In this document: piece after piece, positions 15,437 through 25,482 of the stretch
Layout of the letters: the number at the start of each line of letters is the position of its first letter
How positions within the stretch are numbered: position 1 is the first letter of the stretch
Source of the DNA: Bacteroidales bacterium
GTDB lineage: Bacteria > Bacteroidota > Bacteroidia > Bacteroidales > UBA932
NCBI GenBank assembly: GCA_017483985.1
Contig: JAFUUB010000054.1
Span: forward strand, 1-45,845
Direction: 5' to 3'
DNA length: 45,845 nt
Made by a program: the position numbers and the translations under genes
Notes under the pieces: generated by a model
The model's input: the letters and a program-made list of their open reading frames with translations, nothing else
What the model was told of the DNA's origin: nothing
The model's database searches: none

Positions 15437-16852
15437 TTAAGCTTGGATGCGCCTCCTGAGCGCGCAGATGTTTTCTACATGCTGGGTATGGGGGAACATG
15501 TCTACCGGCTGGACGGCCGTGATGTCATAGTCCCTGCAAAGGATGGACAGATCCCTTGCCTGTGAAGCCGGATTGCAGCTGACATAGACGATTCTGTCCG
15601 GTGCGGCTTGAAGGATCACTTCAGCTACGTCCGGGTGGATGCCGGCACGGGGCGGATCCAGGATGACGACATCCGGATGCCCGTGTTCCCGGATGAAATC
15701 CGCCGTAAGGATGTCTTTCATGTCGCCGGCAAAGAAACTGCAGTTGCCGATGCCGTTGCGGCGGGCGTTGTCCTTGGCATCGGCGATGGCCTCCGGGACA
15801 TATTCGATGCCGATGACCTTGGCCGCCTTGGCCGAAACGAACTGGGCGATGGTACCGGTCCCGGTATACAGGTCATAAACGGTTTCCGTACCGGTCAGGG
15901 CCGCGAAGTCCCGGGCGGCACGGTACAGCTTATAGGCCTGCTGGCTATTGGTCTGGTAGAAAGATTTCGGGCCGATCCGGAAGGACAGTCCCTCCATGGT
16001 CTCGTAGATGGAATCCTCTCCGTGGTACAGGATGCACTGCTGGTCGGCGATGGTGTCATTCAACTTGGTGTTGATGACATAGTACAGGGAGGTGATCTGC
16101 GGGAATGCGGCGATGACGGCATCCAGCAGGGCGGTGCGGGCTTCGCGGTCCTCCCGGGCGAAGCACAGGATCAGCATGACGGCGCCGGCCTCGGTGGTAC
16201 GGATGAACATGTTCCGCAGGAAACCGCGGTTTTCCCGGATGTCATAGAATTCCAGGCCCTGGCGGACGGCGTAATCCTTGATGAACAGCCGGATGGCGTT
16301 GGAAGGCTCCCGCTGCAGCCAGCACTGCTTGATATCCAGTACTTTATCAAAGAATTTACCGACATGAAAGCCCAGGCCGACACGGTCTTGGGGCGGGATG
16401 GCCTCCGGATCCTCGTCCCGCAGGATCCAGCGTTTGGCGCTGAAGGAGAACTCGAGCTTGTTGCGGTAGAAACGGGTCTGGTCAGAACCCAGGATAGGGG
16501 AGACCGGCGGGATGTCCAGATGTCCGATCCGGACCAGCTGGTCCCAGACCTGCTGTTGTTTCGCCTGCAGCTGGAGTTCGTAGGGGAGAGGCTGCCACCG
16601 GCAACCGCCGCAGACCCCGAAGTGCTGGCAGAAAGGGGCCAGCCGCTGTGGGGAAGGCTGGACGATCCGGCGGATGAAGCCTTCCATGTAGTTTTTCTTT
16701 TTCTTGTATACCTGGATGTCGACGATGTCGCCCGGAACGGCAAATTCGACGAAAACGACGGTTCCGTCGACATGTGCAAGGGCTTTGCCTTCTGCCGCTA
16801 CCGATTCAATCTGAACATTCTCCAGGACGAGGTCGACCTTTTTCTTCGACAT
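15437..16852 (-). CDS. rlmD: 23S rRNA (uracil-5)-methyltransferase, RlmD/RumA type
   Basis: 471 residues. N-terminal TRAM domain (about 1-65), then Cys residues for a 4Fe-4S cluster in CQHFGVCGGCRW with a fourth in KQCWLQRE, then a Rossmann SAM-methyltransferase domain with YDLYTGTGTIAQF, VILDPPRAGIHPDV and the nucleophile Cys in IVYVSCNPASQARDL. Family members make 5-methyluridine in 23S rRNA using SAM; RlmD versus RlmCD site choice cannot be read here. The start is the ATG at 16850-16852. It is first in the operon with the CaCA exchanger, divergent from the UvrA-like gene. Confidence 0.92.
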   Translation of the reverse strand: MSKKKVDLVLENVQIESVAAEGKALAHVDGTVVFVEFAVPGDIVDIQVYKKKKNYMEGFIRRIVQPSPQRLAPFCQHFGVCGGCRWQPLPYELQLQAKQQQVWDQLVRIGHLDIPPVSPILGSDQTRFYRNKLEFSFSAKRWILRDEDPEAIPPQDRVGLGFHVGKFFDKVLDIKQCWLQREPSNAIRLFIKDYAVRQGLEFYDIRENRGFLRNMFIRTTEAGAVMLILCFAREDREARTALLDAVIAAFPQITSLYYVINTKLNDTIADQQCILYHGEDSIYETMEGLSFRIGPKSFYQTNSQQAYKLYRAARDFAALTGTETVYDLYTGTGTIAQFVSAKAAKVIGIEYVPEAIADAKDNARRNGIGNCSFFAGDMKDILTADFIREHGHPDVVILDPPRAGIHPDVAEVILQAAPDRIVYVSCNPASQARDLSILCRDYDITAVQPVDMFPHTQHVENICALRRRIQA

Positions 16853-16875
16853 GTGATTAACGGATTCTAAACTTA

Positions 16876-16883
16876 CAAATATA
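16876..16883 (-). promoter_or_regulatory. Candidate -7 box for the rlmD operon
   Basis: TATATTTG on the minus strand, 23 bp before the rlmD ATG. No clear TTG at the -33 distance. Confidence 0.45.
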
Positions 16884-16906
16884 GGAATAATTGCCGATTG
16901 TTTTCG

Positions 16907-16914
16907 TAAATTTG
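16907..16914 (+). promoter_or_regulatory. Candidate -7 box for the UvrA-like gene
   Basis: TAAATTTG, 21 bp before the ATG at 16936. The nearest upstream TTG gives only 13-bp spacing, so the -33 element is weak. Confidence 0.45.
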
Positions 16915-16935
16915 CACCCAAAACCATGAAAAACC

Positions 16936-19389
16936 ATGCCTGACCACATAGAAATCCGGGGCGCGAAGGCCCATAACCTGAAAAACATAGACGTCGACAT
17001 CCCGCTTGGGAAAATCGTCGGGATCGCCGGGGTCTCCGGTTCCGGCAAGTCTTCGCTGGCCCTGGGAGTCCTCTATGCCGAAGGCTCCCGCCGTTACCTG
17101 GAGTCCCTTTCGACCTATACCCGCCGCCGGATGACCCAGGCGTCCCGGGCGCAGGTGGAGGACGTACGGTATGTGCCGGCAGCCCTGGCGCTTCACCAGC
17201 GTCCGGGCGTACCCGGAATCCGGAGCACGTTCGGTACGATGTCGGAACTCCTGAACAGCCTGCGGCTGATGTTCTCCCGCCTGGCCAGCCATCGCTGCCC
17301 GAACGGTCACTATGTGGAACCGACCCTGGCTGTTGCCGCTGAGCAGCCGATCTACTGCCCGGTCTGCGGGGAGCAGGTCATGGCTCCCGGCGCGGAACAG
17401 CTCGCCTTCAACAGCGAAGGGGCCTGCCGCCGGTGCGGCGGGACCGGGATCGTCAGGACCGTGGATGAATCCAAGCTGGTTCCGGACGAGTCCCTGACCA
17501 TCGACCAGGGTGCCGTGGCCCCCTGGGGCTCGCTGATGTGGTCCTTGATGAAGGATATCGCGCGGGAGATGGGCGTCCGTACGGACGTGCCTTTCAAGGA
17601 CTTGACTCCGGAAGAAAAGGAAATCGTCTATCACGGGCCTGCCGAGAAGAAGCACATCCTGTACCGGAATGAGAAGACCAACAATTTCGCGGAAATGGAT
17701 TTCACGTATTACAACGCGGTCTATTCGGTGGAAAACGCGCTGGCCAAGGTGAAGGACGAAACCGGAATGAAGCGGGTTGAGAAATTCCTGAAGGAAGAGG
17801 TCTGCCCGGATTGCGGCGGGACGCGGCTCTCCGAAGAGGCGCGGGCGCCCCGGCTGAGGGGGATCAGCCTGGCCGATGCCTGCAAGATGACCCTGGCGGA
17901 GCTGATCGAATGGGTGGCCGGCGTTCCGGCTTCGTTGCCGGAGGAGATGCGACCGATGGCCGAGCGCATCTGCGAATCCTTTCAGGATACGGCCCGGAGA
18001 CTGGTGGACCTGGGATTATCCTATCTTTCCCTGGACCGGTCCGCGGCGACGCTGTCGACCGGGGAACGCCAGCGGGTCCAGCTTGCCCGGGCGGTCCGGA
18101 ACCGTACGACCGGTGTCCTTTATGTCCTGGATGAGCCCTCCATCGGTTTGCATCCCTCCAACCTGGAAGGATTGACGGGCGTCATGGACGACCTGGTCGC
18201 CGACGGGAATACGGTTGTCCTTGTAGACCATGATACACAAGTACTTGCGCATTCCGACCATCTCATCGAGCTGGGACCGGAAGCGGGTGCCAAAGGCGGC
18301 CGGGTCATCGCCGAGGGTTCCCCGGCGGAACTGGCGGCAAATCCGGCGTCCCGGATCGGACCGTTCCTGAAGGAAAGGGGAGTGCCGGCTTCGGCCCGGC
18401 CGGACCTGTTCGGGGCCGGAACGATTTCCTTGTCCACCGGGCCGATCCATACGGTCCATCCCTTGTCGGTCCGTTTCCCGAAAGGCCGCCTGACCGTCGT
18501 GACCGGCGTTTCCGGGTCCGGAAAGACGACCATGGTGCTGGAAAGCCTGATTCCCGGGCTGAAAGCAGCCATTGCCGGGGAGCGGCTGCCGGCGCACGTG
18601 CTTTCCGTGGATGCGCCGGGGATCCGGCAGGTGAAGTTGATCGACGCGACGCCCATCGGCATCAATGTCCGCTCGACCGTAGCGACCTATGTCAATGTCC
18701 ATGACGAACTGCGGAAGGTGTTCGCCCGCAGCGAGGAGGCCCGCCGCGGTGGCTGGAAGGCAGGGGATTTCTCGTACAATACCGGCCGCCTGCGCTGCCC
18801 GGTCTGTGACGGGACCGGCAGCATCAGCCTGGATGTCCAGTTCCTGCCGGATGTGGATATCCCGTGTCCGGAATGCGGCGGCGCCCGCTATGCCCGGGAA
18901 GCGTTCCATATCCACCGGAAAAACGGGGATACCATGCCGGCGCTGATGGCCATGAGCGTGGATGAAGCCCGGGAAGCATGCAAGGATATTCCACTTGTAA
19001 GTAACAGATTACAAGTACTTTATCATCTTGGATTGGGCTATCTGACACTAGGTGAAGCGACGCCGAGTCTTTCCGGCGGCGAGGCCCAGCGCCTGAAGCT
19101 GGCCAGCGAGATGGGCCGCGGGCAGGACGATGCCGTTTTCGTGTTCGACGAGCCGACGATCGGTTTGCATCCGCTGGATGTCCAGACGCTGATGGTCGTT
19201 TTCCGGCACCTGATCGGCAACGGTGCCACGGTCATCGTCATTGAACATGACCTGGATGTGATCCGACAGGCGGATTATATCGTGGACATGGGACCCGGCG
19301 GCGGACGGGACGGCGGACGGATTGTCGTTCAGGGATCGCCGCAGGACGTGATTGCGTGTCCGGAAAGCCTGACGGGACGGTATCTGTAG
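16936..19389 (+). CDS. UvrA paralogue lacking the UvrB-binding domain (UvrA2/DrrC-like)
   Basis: 817 residues against about 940 for canonical UvrA. Two ABC ATPase modules: Walker A GVSGSGKSS (about 32-40), signature LSTGERQRVQLA, Walker B VLDEPSIGLHP; second Walker A GVSGSGKTT (about 523-531), signature LSGGEAQRLKLA, Walker B VFDEPTIGLHP. Zinc-binding Cys pairs remain (CPVCGEQ, CRRCGG, CPDCGG, CPVCDG, CPECGG). After ASHRCPNGHY only about 20 residues precede the next Cys pair, where UvrA normally carries the UvrB-binding insert of over 100 residues. Paralogues of this kind (UvrA2, DrrC) are linked to drug or DNA-damage tolerance rather than the main excision pathway. The first signature is STG, not SGG. 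Start: ATG 16936; an upstream ATG at 16925 is out of frame. Confidence 0.88.
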   Translation: MPDHIEIRGAKAHNLKNIDVDIPLGKIVGIAGVSGSGKSSLALGVLYAEGSRRYLESLSTYTRRRMTQASRAQVEDVRYVPAALALHQRPGVPGIRSTFGTMSELLNSLRLMFSRLASHRCPNGHYVEPTLAVAAEQPIYCPVCGEQVMAPGAEQLAFNSEGACRRCGGTGIVRTVDESKLVPDESLTIDQGAVAPWGSLMWSLMKDIAREMGVRTDVPFKDLTPEEKEIVYHGPAEKKHILYRNEKTNNFAEMDFTYYNAVYSVENALAKVKDETGMKRVEKFLKEEVCPDCGGTRLSEEARAPRLRGISLADACKMTLAELIEWVAGVPASLPEEMRPMAERICESFQDTARRLVDLGLSYLSLDRSAATLSTGERQRVQLARAVRNRTTGVLYVLDEPSIGLHPSNLEGLTGVMDDLVADGNTVVLVDHDTQVLAHSDHLIELGPEAGAKGGRVIAEGSPAELAANPASRIGPFLKERGVPASARPDLFGAGTISLSTGPIHTVHPLSVRFPKGRLTVVTGVSGSGKTTMVLESLIPGLKAAIAGERLPAHVLSVDAPGIRQVKLIDATPIGINVRSTVATYVNVHDELRKVFARSEEARRGGWKAGDFSYNTGRLRCPVCDGTGSISLDVQFLPDVDIPCPECGGARYAREAFHIHRKNGDTMPALMAMSVDEAREACKDIPLVSNRLQVLYHLGLGYLTLGEATPSLSGGEAQRLKLASEMGRGQDDAVFVFDEPTIGLHPLDVQTLMVVFRHLIGNGATVIVIEHDLDVIRQADYIVDMGPGGGRDGGRIVVQGSPQDVIACPESLTGRYL

Positions 19390-19484
19390 GCGTCCGCCGG
19401 CTATTCTGCACAATCACCTATTTTGTTACACAATTTATATTATGTTAAGTTAAAGATTCCTCGGAATCCCTCCCCGATGACAAA

Positions 19485-20084
19485 TCAGAATTCCAGCGCC
19501 ATGCTGACGACGACGGCTCCGGACGTGCGGTCGCTGTACTCGAGATGGCTGTCGTCGACCGTAATGTTGTCGTAAATATCGAATAGCTGCGGATGGCAGA
19601 TGCTGGCCTGCAGGGCTCCCATGAATTTCAGCCGTATACCATATCCGAGCGGAATCCGGTAGCCGGTCCCGATTTTCAGGAAATCGCCTTCCTTGCGTTT
19701 CAGGTTCTCCGAAAACCCGGATCCGCCTTCCAGGAATACCAGCATGCCGTTCTTGTCGGGCGTTCCCAGGTCCAGGGTCGCACGCAGGCTGACCGGCAGG
19801 CAGCGGATCTCATTCTGCAGTCCCTGCCATCCGGTTCCGACCGCCAGATTGAAACGCCGGCTGGTCTGCAGTCCGATGTACGCCAGCAGCTGGCCATTCA
19901 GATGGAACTGGTTATTAAAAAAATGGCTGTCAATGTGGTAACCCTCCAGCGTGGTGTACTGGAAATCGTGGTGCGTATAGACGGTCGCTGCGGCTCCCCA
20001 TTCCACGCTCCAGGTGACCCGCTGGGCGGTCAACGGGAGGCACAGGCAGCTGGAAAGCAGCAGTATGATAAGTCGTAAACGCAT
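19485..20084 (-). CDS. Secreted small beta-barrel protein, function unknown
   Basis: 199 residues with the start at ATG 20082-20084. Signal peptide MRLRLIILLLSSCLCLPLTAQ, then alternating hydrophobic strands with many Gly and aromatic residues, ending in MALEF with the C-terminal Phe typical of outer-membrane barrels. Residues about 95-165 hold several Gly-rich strands (LVFLEGGSGF, GTGYRIPLGYGIRLKFMG). No family was recognised beyond Bacteroidetes outer-membrane beta-barrel type. Its start codon overlaps the stop of the upstream barrel gene by one base (TGATG), so the two are translationally coupled and probably related or partners. Confidence 0.7.
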   Translation of the reverse strand: MRLRLIILLLSSCLCLPLTAQRVTWSVEWGAAATVYTHHDFQYTTLEGYHIDSHFFNNQFHLNGQLLAYIGLQTSRRFNLAVGTGWQGLQNEIRCLPVSLRATLDLGTPDKNGMLVFLEGGSGFSENLKRKEGDFLKIGTGYRIPLGYGIRLKFMGALQASICHPQLFDIYDNITVDDSHLEYSDRTSGAVVVSMALEF

Positions 20085-20644
20085 CAGAATCTGTATTTTA
20101 CGGAAACTTCTGGATACCAGGCCCGCAGCCATCCGTTCTGGTAAACGGTCATCGTATTGTCGTATTGGTTGCGGACGATGAGATGGGCGCCGAGATCCGC
20201 GGAAAAACCGGCGGAGACCGTCACGGGCGTGTTCCGGAAGAGCAGGTCGGCTCCCCCGCCCACGCTCAGCGCCATCAGGTAACCGGCTTCTTTCCCCCGG
20301 TCCCGTACCAGTCCGGCCGTCAGGCCCGGGCCGCCGAAAAGATGGAGGGTCAGGTCATCGGCCACGTCGATTTCCTGCAGGATGAAATTCCGGAAAAACT
20401 GGATCCGGGTTCCGGGATGGGCCTCGTGCCCTCGGAGGACGCGTTCAAAATCCGCCAGGATCCGGGCCTCCCCTGTCCCTCCGTCCCGGAATGGGAATAC
20501 GAAGGAAAGGCCGCACCCTTTTACGGAGTAGACGGCTCCGGCCTCGAAACTGCGCACAAAACCATTGCCCTGCTGGGCTCGGAGGCCCTGGCAGGACAGC
20601 AACAGCAGGAATGCCGGAATCAAAACGCTGAACAAGTGTTTCAT
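20084..20644 (-). CDS. Secreted small beta-barrel protein, function unknown (first of pair)
   Basis: 186 residues. Signal peptide MKHLFSVLIPAFLLLLSCQ...AQ, cleavage expected after LRAQ; the Cys at 18 could also make it a lipoprotein, but the LLSC context is followed by QGLRAQQ, which fits signal peptidase I better. The mature part alternates Gly-rich strands (FGGPGLTAGLVRD, LSVGGGADLLF) and ends VSVKYRF, an outer-membrane C-terminal signature. No recognisable enzyme motif. Coupled by TGATG to the next barrel gene downstream. Confidence 0.7.
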   Translation of the reverse strand: MKHLFSVLIPAFLLLLSCQGLRAQQGNGFVRSFEAGAVYSVKGCGLSFVFPFRDGGTGEARILADFERVLRGHEAHPGTRIQFFRNFILQEIDVADDLTLHLFGGPGLTAGLVRDRGKEAGYLMALSVGGGADLLFRNTPVTVSAGFSADLGAHLIVRNQYDNTMTVYQNGWLRAWYPEVSVKYRF

Positions 20645-20651
20645 CCTTTTA

Positions 20652-20685
20652 CAAATATAGGGTTTTTACGGAAGAGTTCCGCAAA
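20652..20685 (-). promoter_or_regulatory. Candidate promoter for the barrel-protein pair
   Basis: On the minus strand TTTG (20682-20685), 22 bp, TATATTTG (20652-20659), 7 bp before the ATG at 20644. Spacing is one or two bases longer than usual. Confidence 0.4.
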
Positions 20686-20701
20686 AAACGCTATCTTTGT
20701 C
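20681..20701 (+). promoter_or_regulatory. Extended promoter element of the GNAT-like gene, repeated before ligA
   Basis: GCAAAAAACGCTAT, one base, then TTTGTC; it contains the -7 box TATCTTTG (20692-20699). The same 21 bases with one difference occur at 32252-32272. No clear TTG at -33 here. It ends 28 bp before the ATG at 20730. Confidence 0.5.
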
Positions 20702-20729
20702 TATTGAACGTATACCAAAACCTCCTGAT

Positions 20730-21851
20730 ATGGCCATAAAGATCCAACAGGTCCGCAGCAAGAAGGACCTCCGCGTTTTCATCCAGTTCCAGAACGACCT
20801 GTATAAAGGCAATCCCTGGTTCGTCCCCAAAATCGCCATGGACGAGGTGGCAACCCTCGACCCTGCCAAGAATCCCGCCTACGAATTCAGCGAGGCGGCG
20901 CTTTACCTGGCCTACAAGGACGGGAAACTGGCCGGACGCGTGGCAGCCATTGTCAACCACCGCGCCAACGAGCGCTGGGACCACAAGGAAGTCCGTTTCG
21001 GATGGATCGATTTCATCGATGACCGGGAAGTGTCCAAGGCGTTGTTGGACAAGGTCATGGAGTTCGGACGCTCCAAGGGGATGGAGACCATCGTCGGTCC
21101 CCTCGGATTTACGGATTTCGATGCGGAAGGCATGCTGGTGGAAGGCTTCGACCAGATGTGCACCATGGCCCTGATCTACAATCATCCTTATTATAAGGAG
21201 CATCTGGAAGCCTTCGGCTTTGTCAAGGAAGTCGACTGGATCGAGTACAAGATCCACATCCCCAAGGAGGTTCCCGAACGGATTTCCCGCGTTGCCGGTA
21301 TCGTAAAGGACCGCTACGGTCTCGAAGTCCGGAAAATCACCCGCAAGGAAGTGCGGGAAGAGAAGCTGGGACGGAAGATCTTCGACCTGGTCAACGAGTG
21401 TTACCATGACCTGTACAACTTCACTCCCCTTCCGCCGTCCATGATCGACAAATACGTCGAAACCTACCTGGGATTGCTGGATCTGAAATTCATCACCCTG
21501 CTGGAGAAGGACCACCAGATCGTCGGGTTCGGCATCATCATGCCGTCGATCACGCGAGCCTTGCAGAAATGCGGCGGCAAGCTGTTCCCGTTCGGGTGGT
21601 TCTACCTGCTCCGGTCGATGTATTTCAAGTACGAACCCAATGTCGAGATGCTGCTTGTCGGGGTCAAACCGGAGTACAAGGGAGGCCTAGCGCTGCTCTT
21701 CAATGACTTCATCCCGCTGGCCAACAAGGCGGGCTTCACCTATGCGGAGACCAATGCGGAGCTTGAATCCAACAGCGCCATGCAGAATCCCTGGGATCTT
21801 TTCGAAAAGGACCAGACAAAACGGCGTCGTGTCTATATGAAATCCCTCTAA
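20730..21851 (+). CDS. GNAT-like acyl/acetyltransferase, function unknown
   Basis: 373 residues with the start at ATG 20730 (an in-frame TTG at 20697 lies in the promoter). The sequence has a first conserved region (about 1-150: LYKGNPWFVPKI, AGRVAAIVNH, FGWIDFIDD, GPLGFTDFDAEGMLVEGF, YNHPYY) and a C-terminal half with VGVKPEYKGGLALLFNDF, resembling the acetyl-CoA loop of GNAT enzymes. It belongs to a family widespread in Bacteroidetes; I recall relatives next to serine palmitoyltransferase genes, which would suggest a role in sphingoid or sulfonolipid acylation, but that is a recollection and no such gene is in the window. rarA follows after 96 bp. Confidence 0.7.
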   Translation: MAIKIQQVRSKKDLRVFIQFQNDLYKGNPWFVPKIAMDEVATLDPAKNPAYEFSEAALYLAYKDGKLAGRVAAIVNHRANERWDHKEVRFGWIDFIDDREVSKALLDKVMEFGRSKGMETIVGPLGFTDFDAEGMLVEGFDQMCTMALIYNHPYYKEHLEAFGFVKEVDWIEYKIHIPKEVPERISRVAGIVKDRYGLEVRKITRKEVREEKLGRKIFDLVNECYHDLYNFTPLPPSMIDKYVETYLGLLDLKFITLLEKDHQIVGFGIIMPSITRALQKCGGKLFPFGWFYLLRSMYFKYEPNVEMLLVGVKPEYKGGLALLFNDFIPLANKAGFTYAETNAELESNSAMQNPWDLFEKDQTKRRRVYMKSL

Positions 21852-21870
21852 AGAGGGGGAAAATGGACTA

Positions 21871-21886
21871 TAACATAAATGTTATC
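21871..21886. promoter_or_regulatory. 7-bp-arm palindrome upstream of rarA, candidate operator
   Basis: ATAACAT, 2 bp, ATGTTAT (21871-21877 and 21880-21886). TGTTAT recurs at 21901-21906, as if a third half-site. It lies 62 bp before the rarA ATG. No regulator was identified. Confidence 0.4.
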
Positions 21887-21947
21887 AATATAAACAATTA
21901 TGTTATACCGACTGATTTATAAATAGTTATTTGCAAAACCACCCGAA

Positions 21948-23269
<1,322 letters not shown>

Positions 23270-23273
<4 letters not shown>

Positions 23274-25420
23274 AACGGGTATCCCACGCCGAAATGAATG
23301 GCATGGCCGTTCCGGTGGAACCATCCGTCCGGACCGACCCAAGGATTCTCGCGGGACGGGTCCCGGGTGACGAGGCCCATGTCGAGCCGGACGAGGATGA
23401 AGTTCAGGTCGACCCGGACCCCGATGCCCCAGTCCGCCGCAATGCCTTTCGTGAAGTTGTTCCAGGTAAAGCGGCCGTCTTCATCATCCGCGTCCAGGGT
23501 CCAGATATTGCCCGCATCCACGAACAGGGCTCCCTGGATTTTCCAGAAAGTCTTGAAACGGTATTCCAGGTTGGCTTCCAGCTTCATGTCACCCGTCTGG
23601 TTGGGGATGATGAAGAAATCGTCGTTCGGCGCGGTACCCGGTCCTACGCTCCGAGCCTGCCAGCCGCGCATGCTGTTGGCGCCGCCGCTGTAGAACTGCT
23701 GCTCGAACGGAAGGAAGGAGGAATTCCCATAGGCCTTTCCCGCTCCGGCCAGCAGGCGGGTAGCCAGCGCCTGGCCGTCATTCCGGCCGAACCGCCAGGT
23801 CTTGCCCAGTGACAGTTCCGCACGTACGAACTGGGAATACGGTGTGTTCCAGATGATTCCGCGGCCTTGTTCATCCTTCGCCATGATGGAATTGAAGAGC
23901 CGGAGGGCATTGCCGGCCGTATTGACCTGCAACCGGGCATAGTGGTATCCCCCCTGCGGGTTGACGGAAGCATCGGTCGTATAATACAGCATGCCGCCGG
24001 TTCCCACGACGAAGTGGTCGATGTAGGCGTTCCAGAAGAAGGGATTGGTCAACAGCGTCGCCAGGAAGTCATCGCTCATGTTGAAGATCCGGACGATGCT
24101 GAGCTGGACGGGCTGGAACTGGTAGTACAGGTTCCGGTGCGAACCGGTATAGCCATAGGAGAAGGAAATGATGTTGCGGCGGTATTCCGGCCGGTCCTGG
24201 TAGTTGTAGGAGGCGGTGAATTCCGTGCGGGGGACGTTGCGCGGGAACCAGCGGTCCGGCAGGAACAGGAAACGCGGGATGTTGATGCCGGAGGAAACAC
24301 CGAGTTCCGTGGAGCGGATGTCACTTCCCGGTTTGAACTGGAAATTCCCCATGAAACTGAGGTTCAGCGTCTCCCCTCCCCGGAAGATGTTCCGGTGGAA
24401 GAAGGACAGCTGGGGCGAGATCCCGAACAGCCCGATGGAATTGGATGAGGCTTGCAGGTCCAGCTTGAAACCTTGCAGGCGTGCCGGAGAAAGGTTGATC
24501 TCGCAGTCCACCCGGTCTTCGCCCGACTGGGTAAGGCCGACATTGACGCTGTTGAACAGGGACAGCGAGGACAGGCGGGAATAGGTCCGGGAGACGATCT
24601 CTTCGCTGTAGGGGTCGCCGGGATAGACCGTATTCAGGTTCTTAAGGACGGATTCCTTGATTTTCAGAGATTTGGGATACGAGATCCCCACTTCTCCGAA
24701 ATGGAATTTCTTCAGCTCGCGGGCCATGTCCGGACTCTCGTTGCGGGTATATTCCGCAATCCGCATCTCCAGGGAAGCCAGGGCGGGATCCTTCAGGGTG
24801 TCGGCCTCGAAGAAATAGTAGTTCTTATTGAAAGTATAATAACCCTGGTTCCGCAGATAGGCGGAGGAACGGACGGTTTCCGCTTCCAGCGCCTCTTCGG
24901 AAAGCCAGTCTCCCGGACGGACAGTCACATTGACCGTGTCCTTCAGGAAATCTTCCGCGATCGTCCCGCGTTCCGGCAGGACGTACTTGACCTCCGAGAT
25001 GCGGAAGCGCCGGCCCAGGTTCACGTCGTAGCGGACCGTGACTTTCTGCCCGTGGACCTGCGCCTGGGCATCCACCTTGGAACCGTAGTAACCCAGATAC
25101 TCCAGGTGCCGCAGCATGTTCTCGACGGACGATTCCACCTGGGCATGGTCATAGACGACCGGGGCTTTCCCGATTTTGTGCCAGAAGCTGTTCTCCTTGC
25201 TGGAAAGATTATAGATGGCCAGGGCCAGGCCCTTGTTGGGTTTCTGCTTGATATACGGCTCCAGCTTCTTGGGATTGAATCCCTTTTCGTCTTCGACCTT
25301 GATCTCATTCTTTACCAGCCGGTACTGCCCGTCTTCCAGCACGCGGGTGGTGCTGCAGGAGACGGCCGCCCAGATGGAAAACAGGGCGAAAACGGGCAGG
25401 AAGCGAAGGGATTTAGCCAT
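23270..25420 (-). CDS. tamL: BamA/TamA-family outer-membrane lipoprotein (TamL type)
   Basis: 716 residues with the start at ATG 25418-25420. A lipoprotein signal ends AAVSC (Cys22), so the N-terminus is lipidated. POTRA-like repeats follow (about 30-330: YRLVKNEIKVED, FRISEVKYVLPERG, IKESVLKNLNTVYPGDPYSEE), then an Omp85 barrel (RTEFTASYNYQDRPEY, YSGGANSMRGWQARSVGPG, AADWGIGVRVDLNFILVRLDMG) ending HFGVGYPF. GWQARSVGPG corresponds to the conserved loop-6 block. The lipidated TamA form with TamB as inner-membrane partner is the Bacteroidetes TAM variant. No tamB is adjacent. Function in outer-membrane lipid or protein assembly follows from the family. Confidence 0.86.
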
Positions 25421-25428
25421 AATTCCCA

Positions 25429-25458
25429 CAAATTTAGTTATTTTTGCAAACAAACCAA
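25429..25458 (-). promoter_or_regulatory. Candidate promoter for tamL
   Basis: On the minus strand TTG (25456-25458), 19 bp, TAAATTTG (25429-25436), 8 bp before the tamL ATG. Confidence 0.5.
25439..25446 (+). promoter_or_regulatory. Candidate -7 box for the TrmH-family gene
   Basis: TATTTTTG matches TAnnTTTG, 36 bp before the ATG at 25483. It overlaps the spacer of the divergent tamL promoter, so the two promoters cannot easily be used at once. The -33 box is unclear. Confidence 0.4.
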
Positions 25459-25482
25459 CCGCGGTTGGCAAATCATTTTTCC

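Noticed and set aside
19390..19484. Small gene or RNA in the gap after the UvrA-like gene
   Set aside because: 95 bp of AT-rich sequence between convergent genes with no start codon and frame of note and no strong hairpin.
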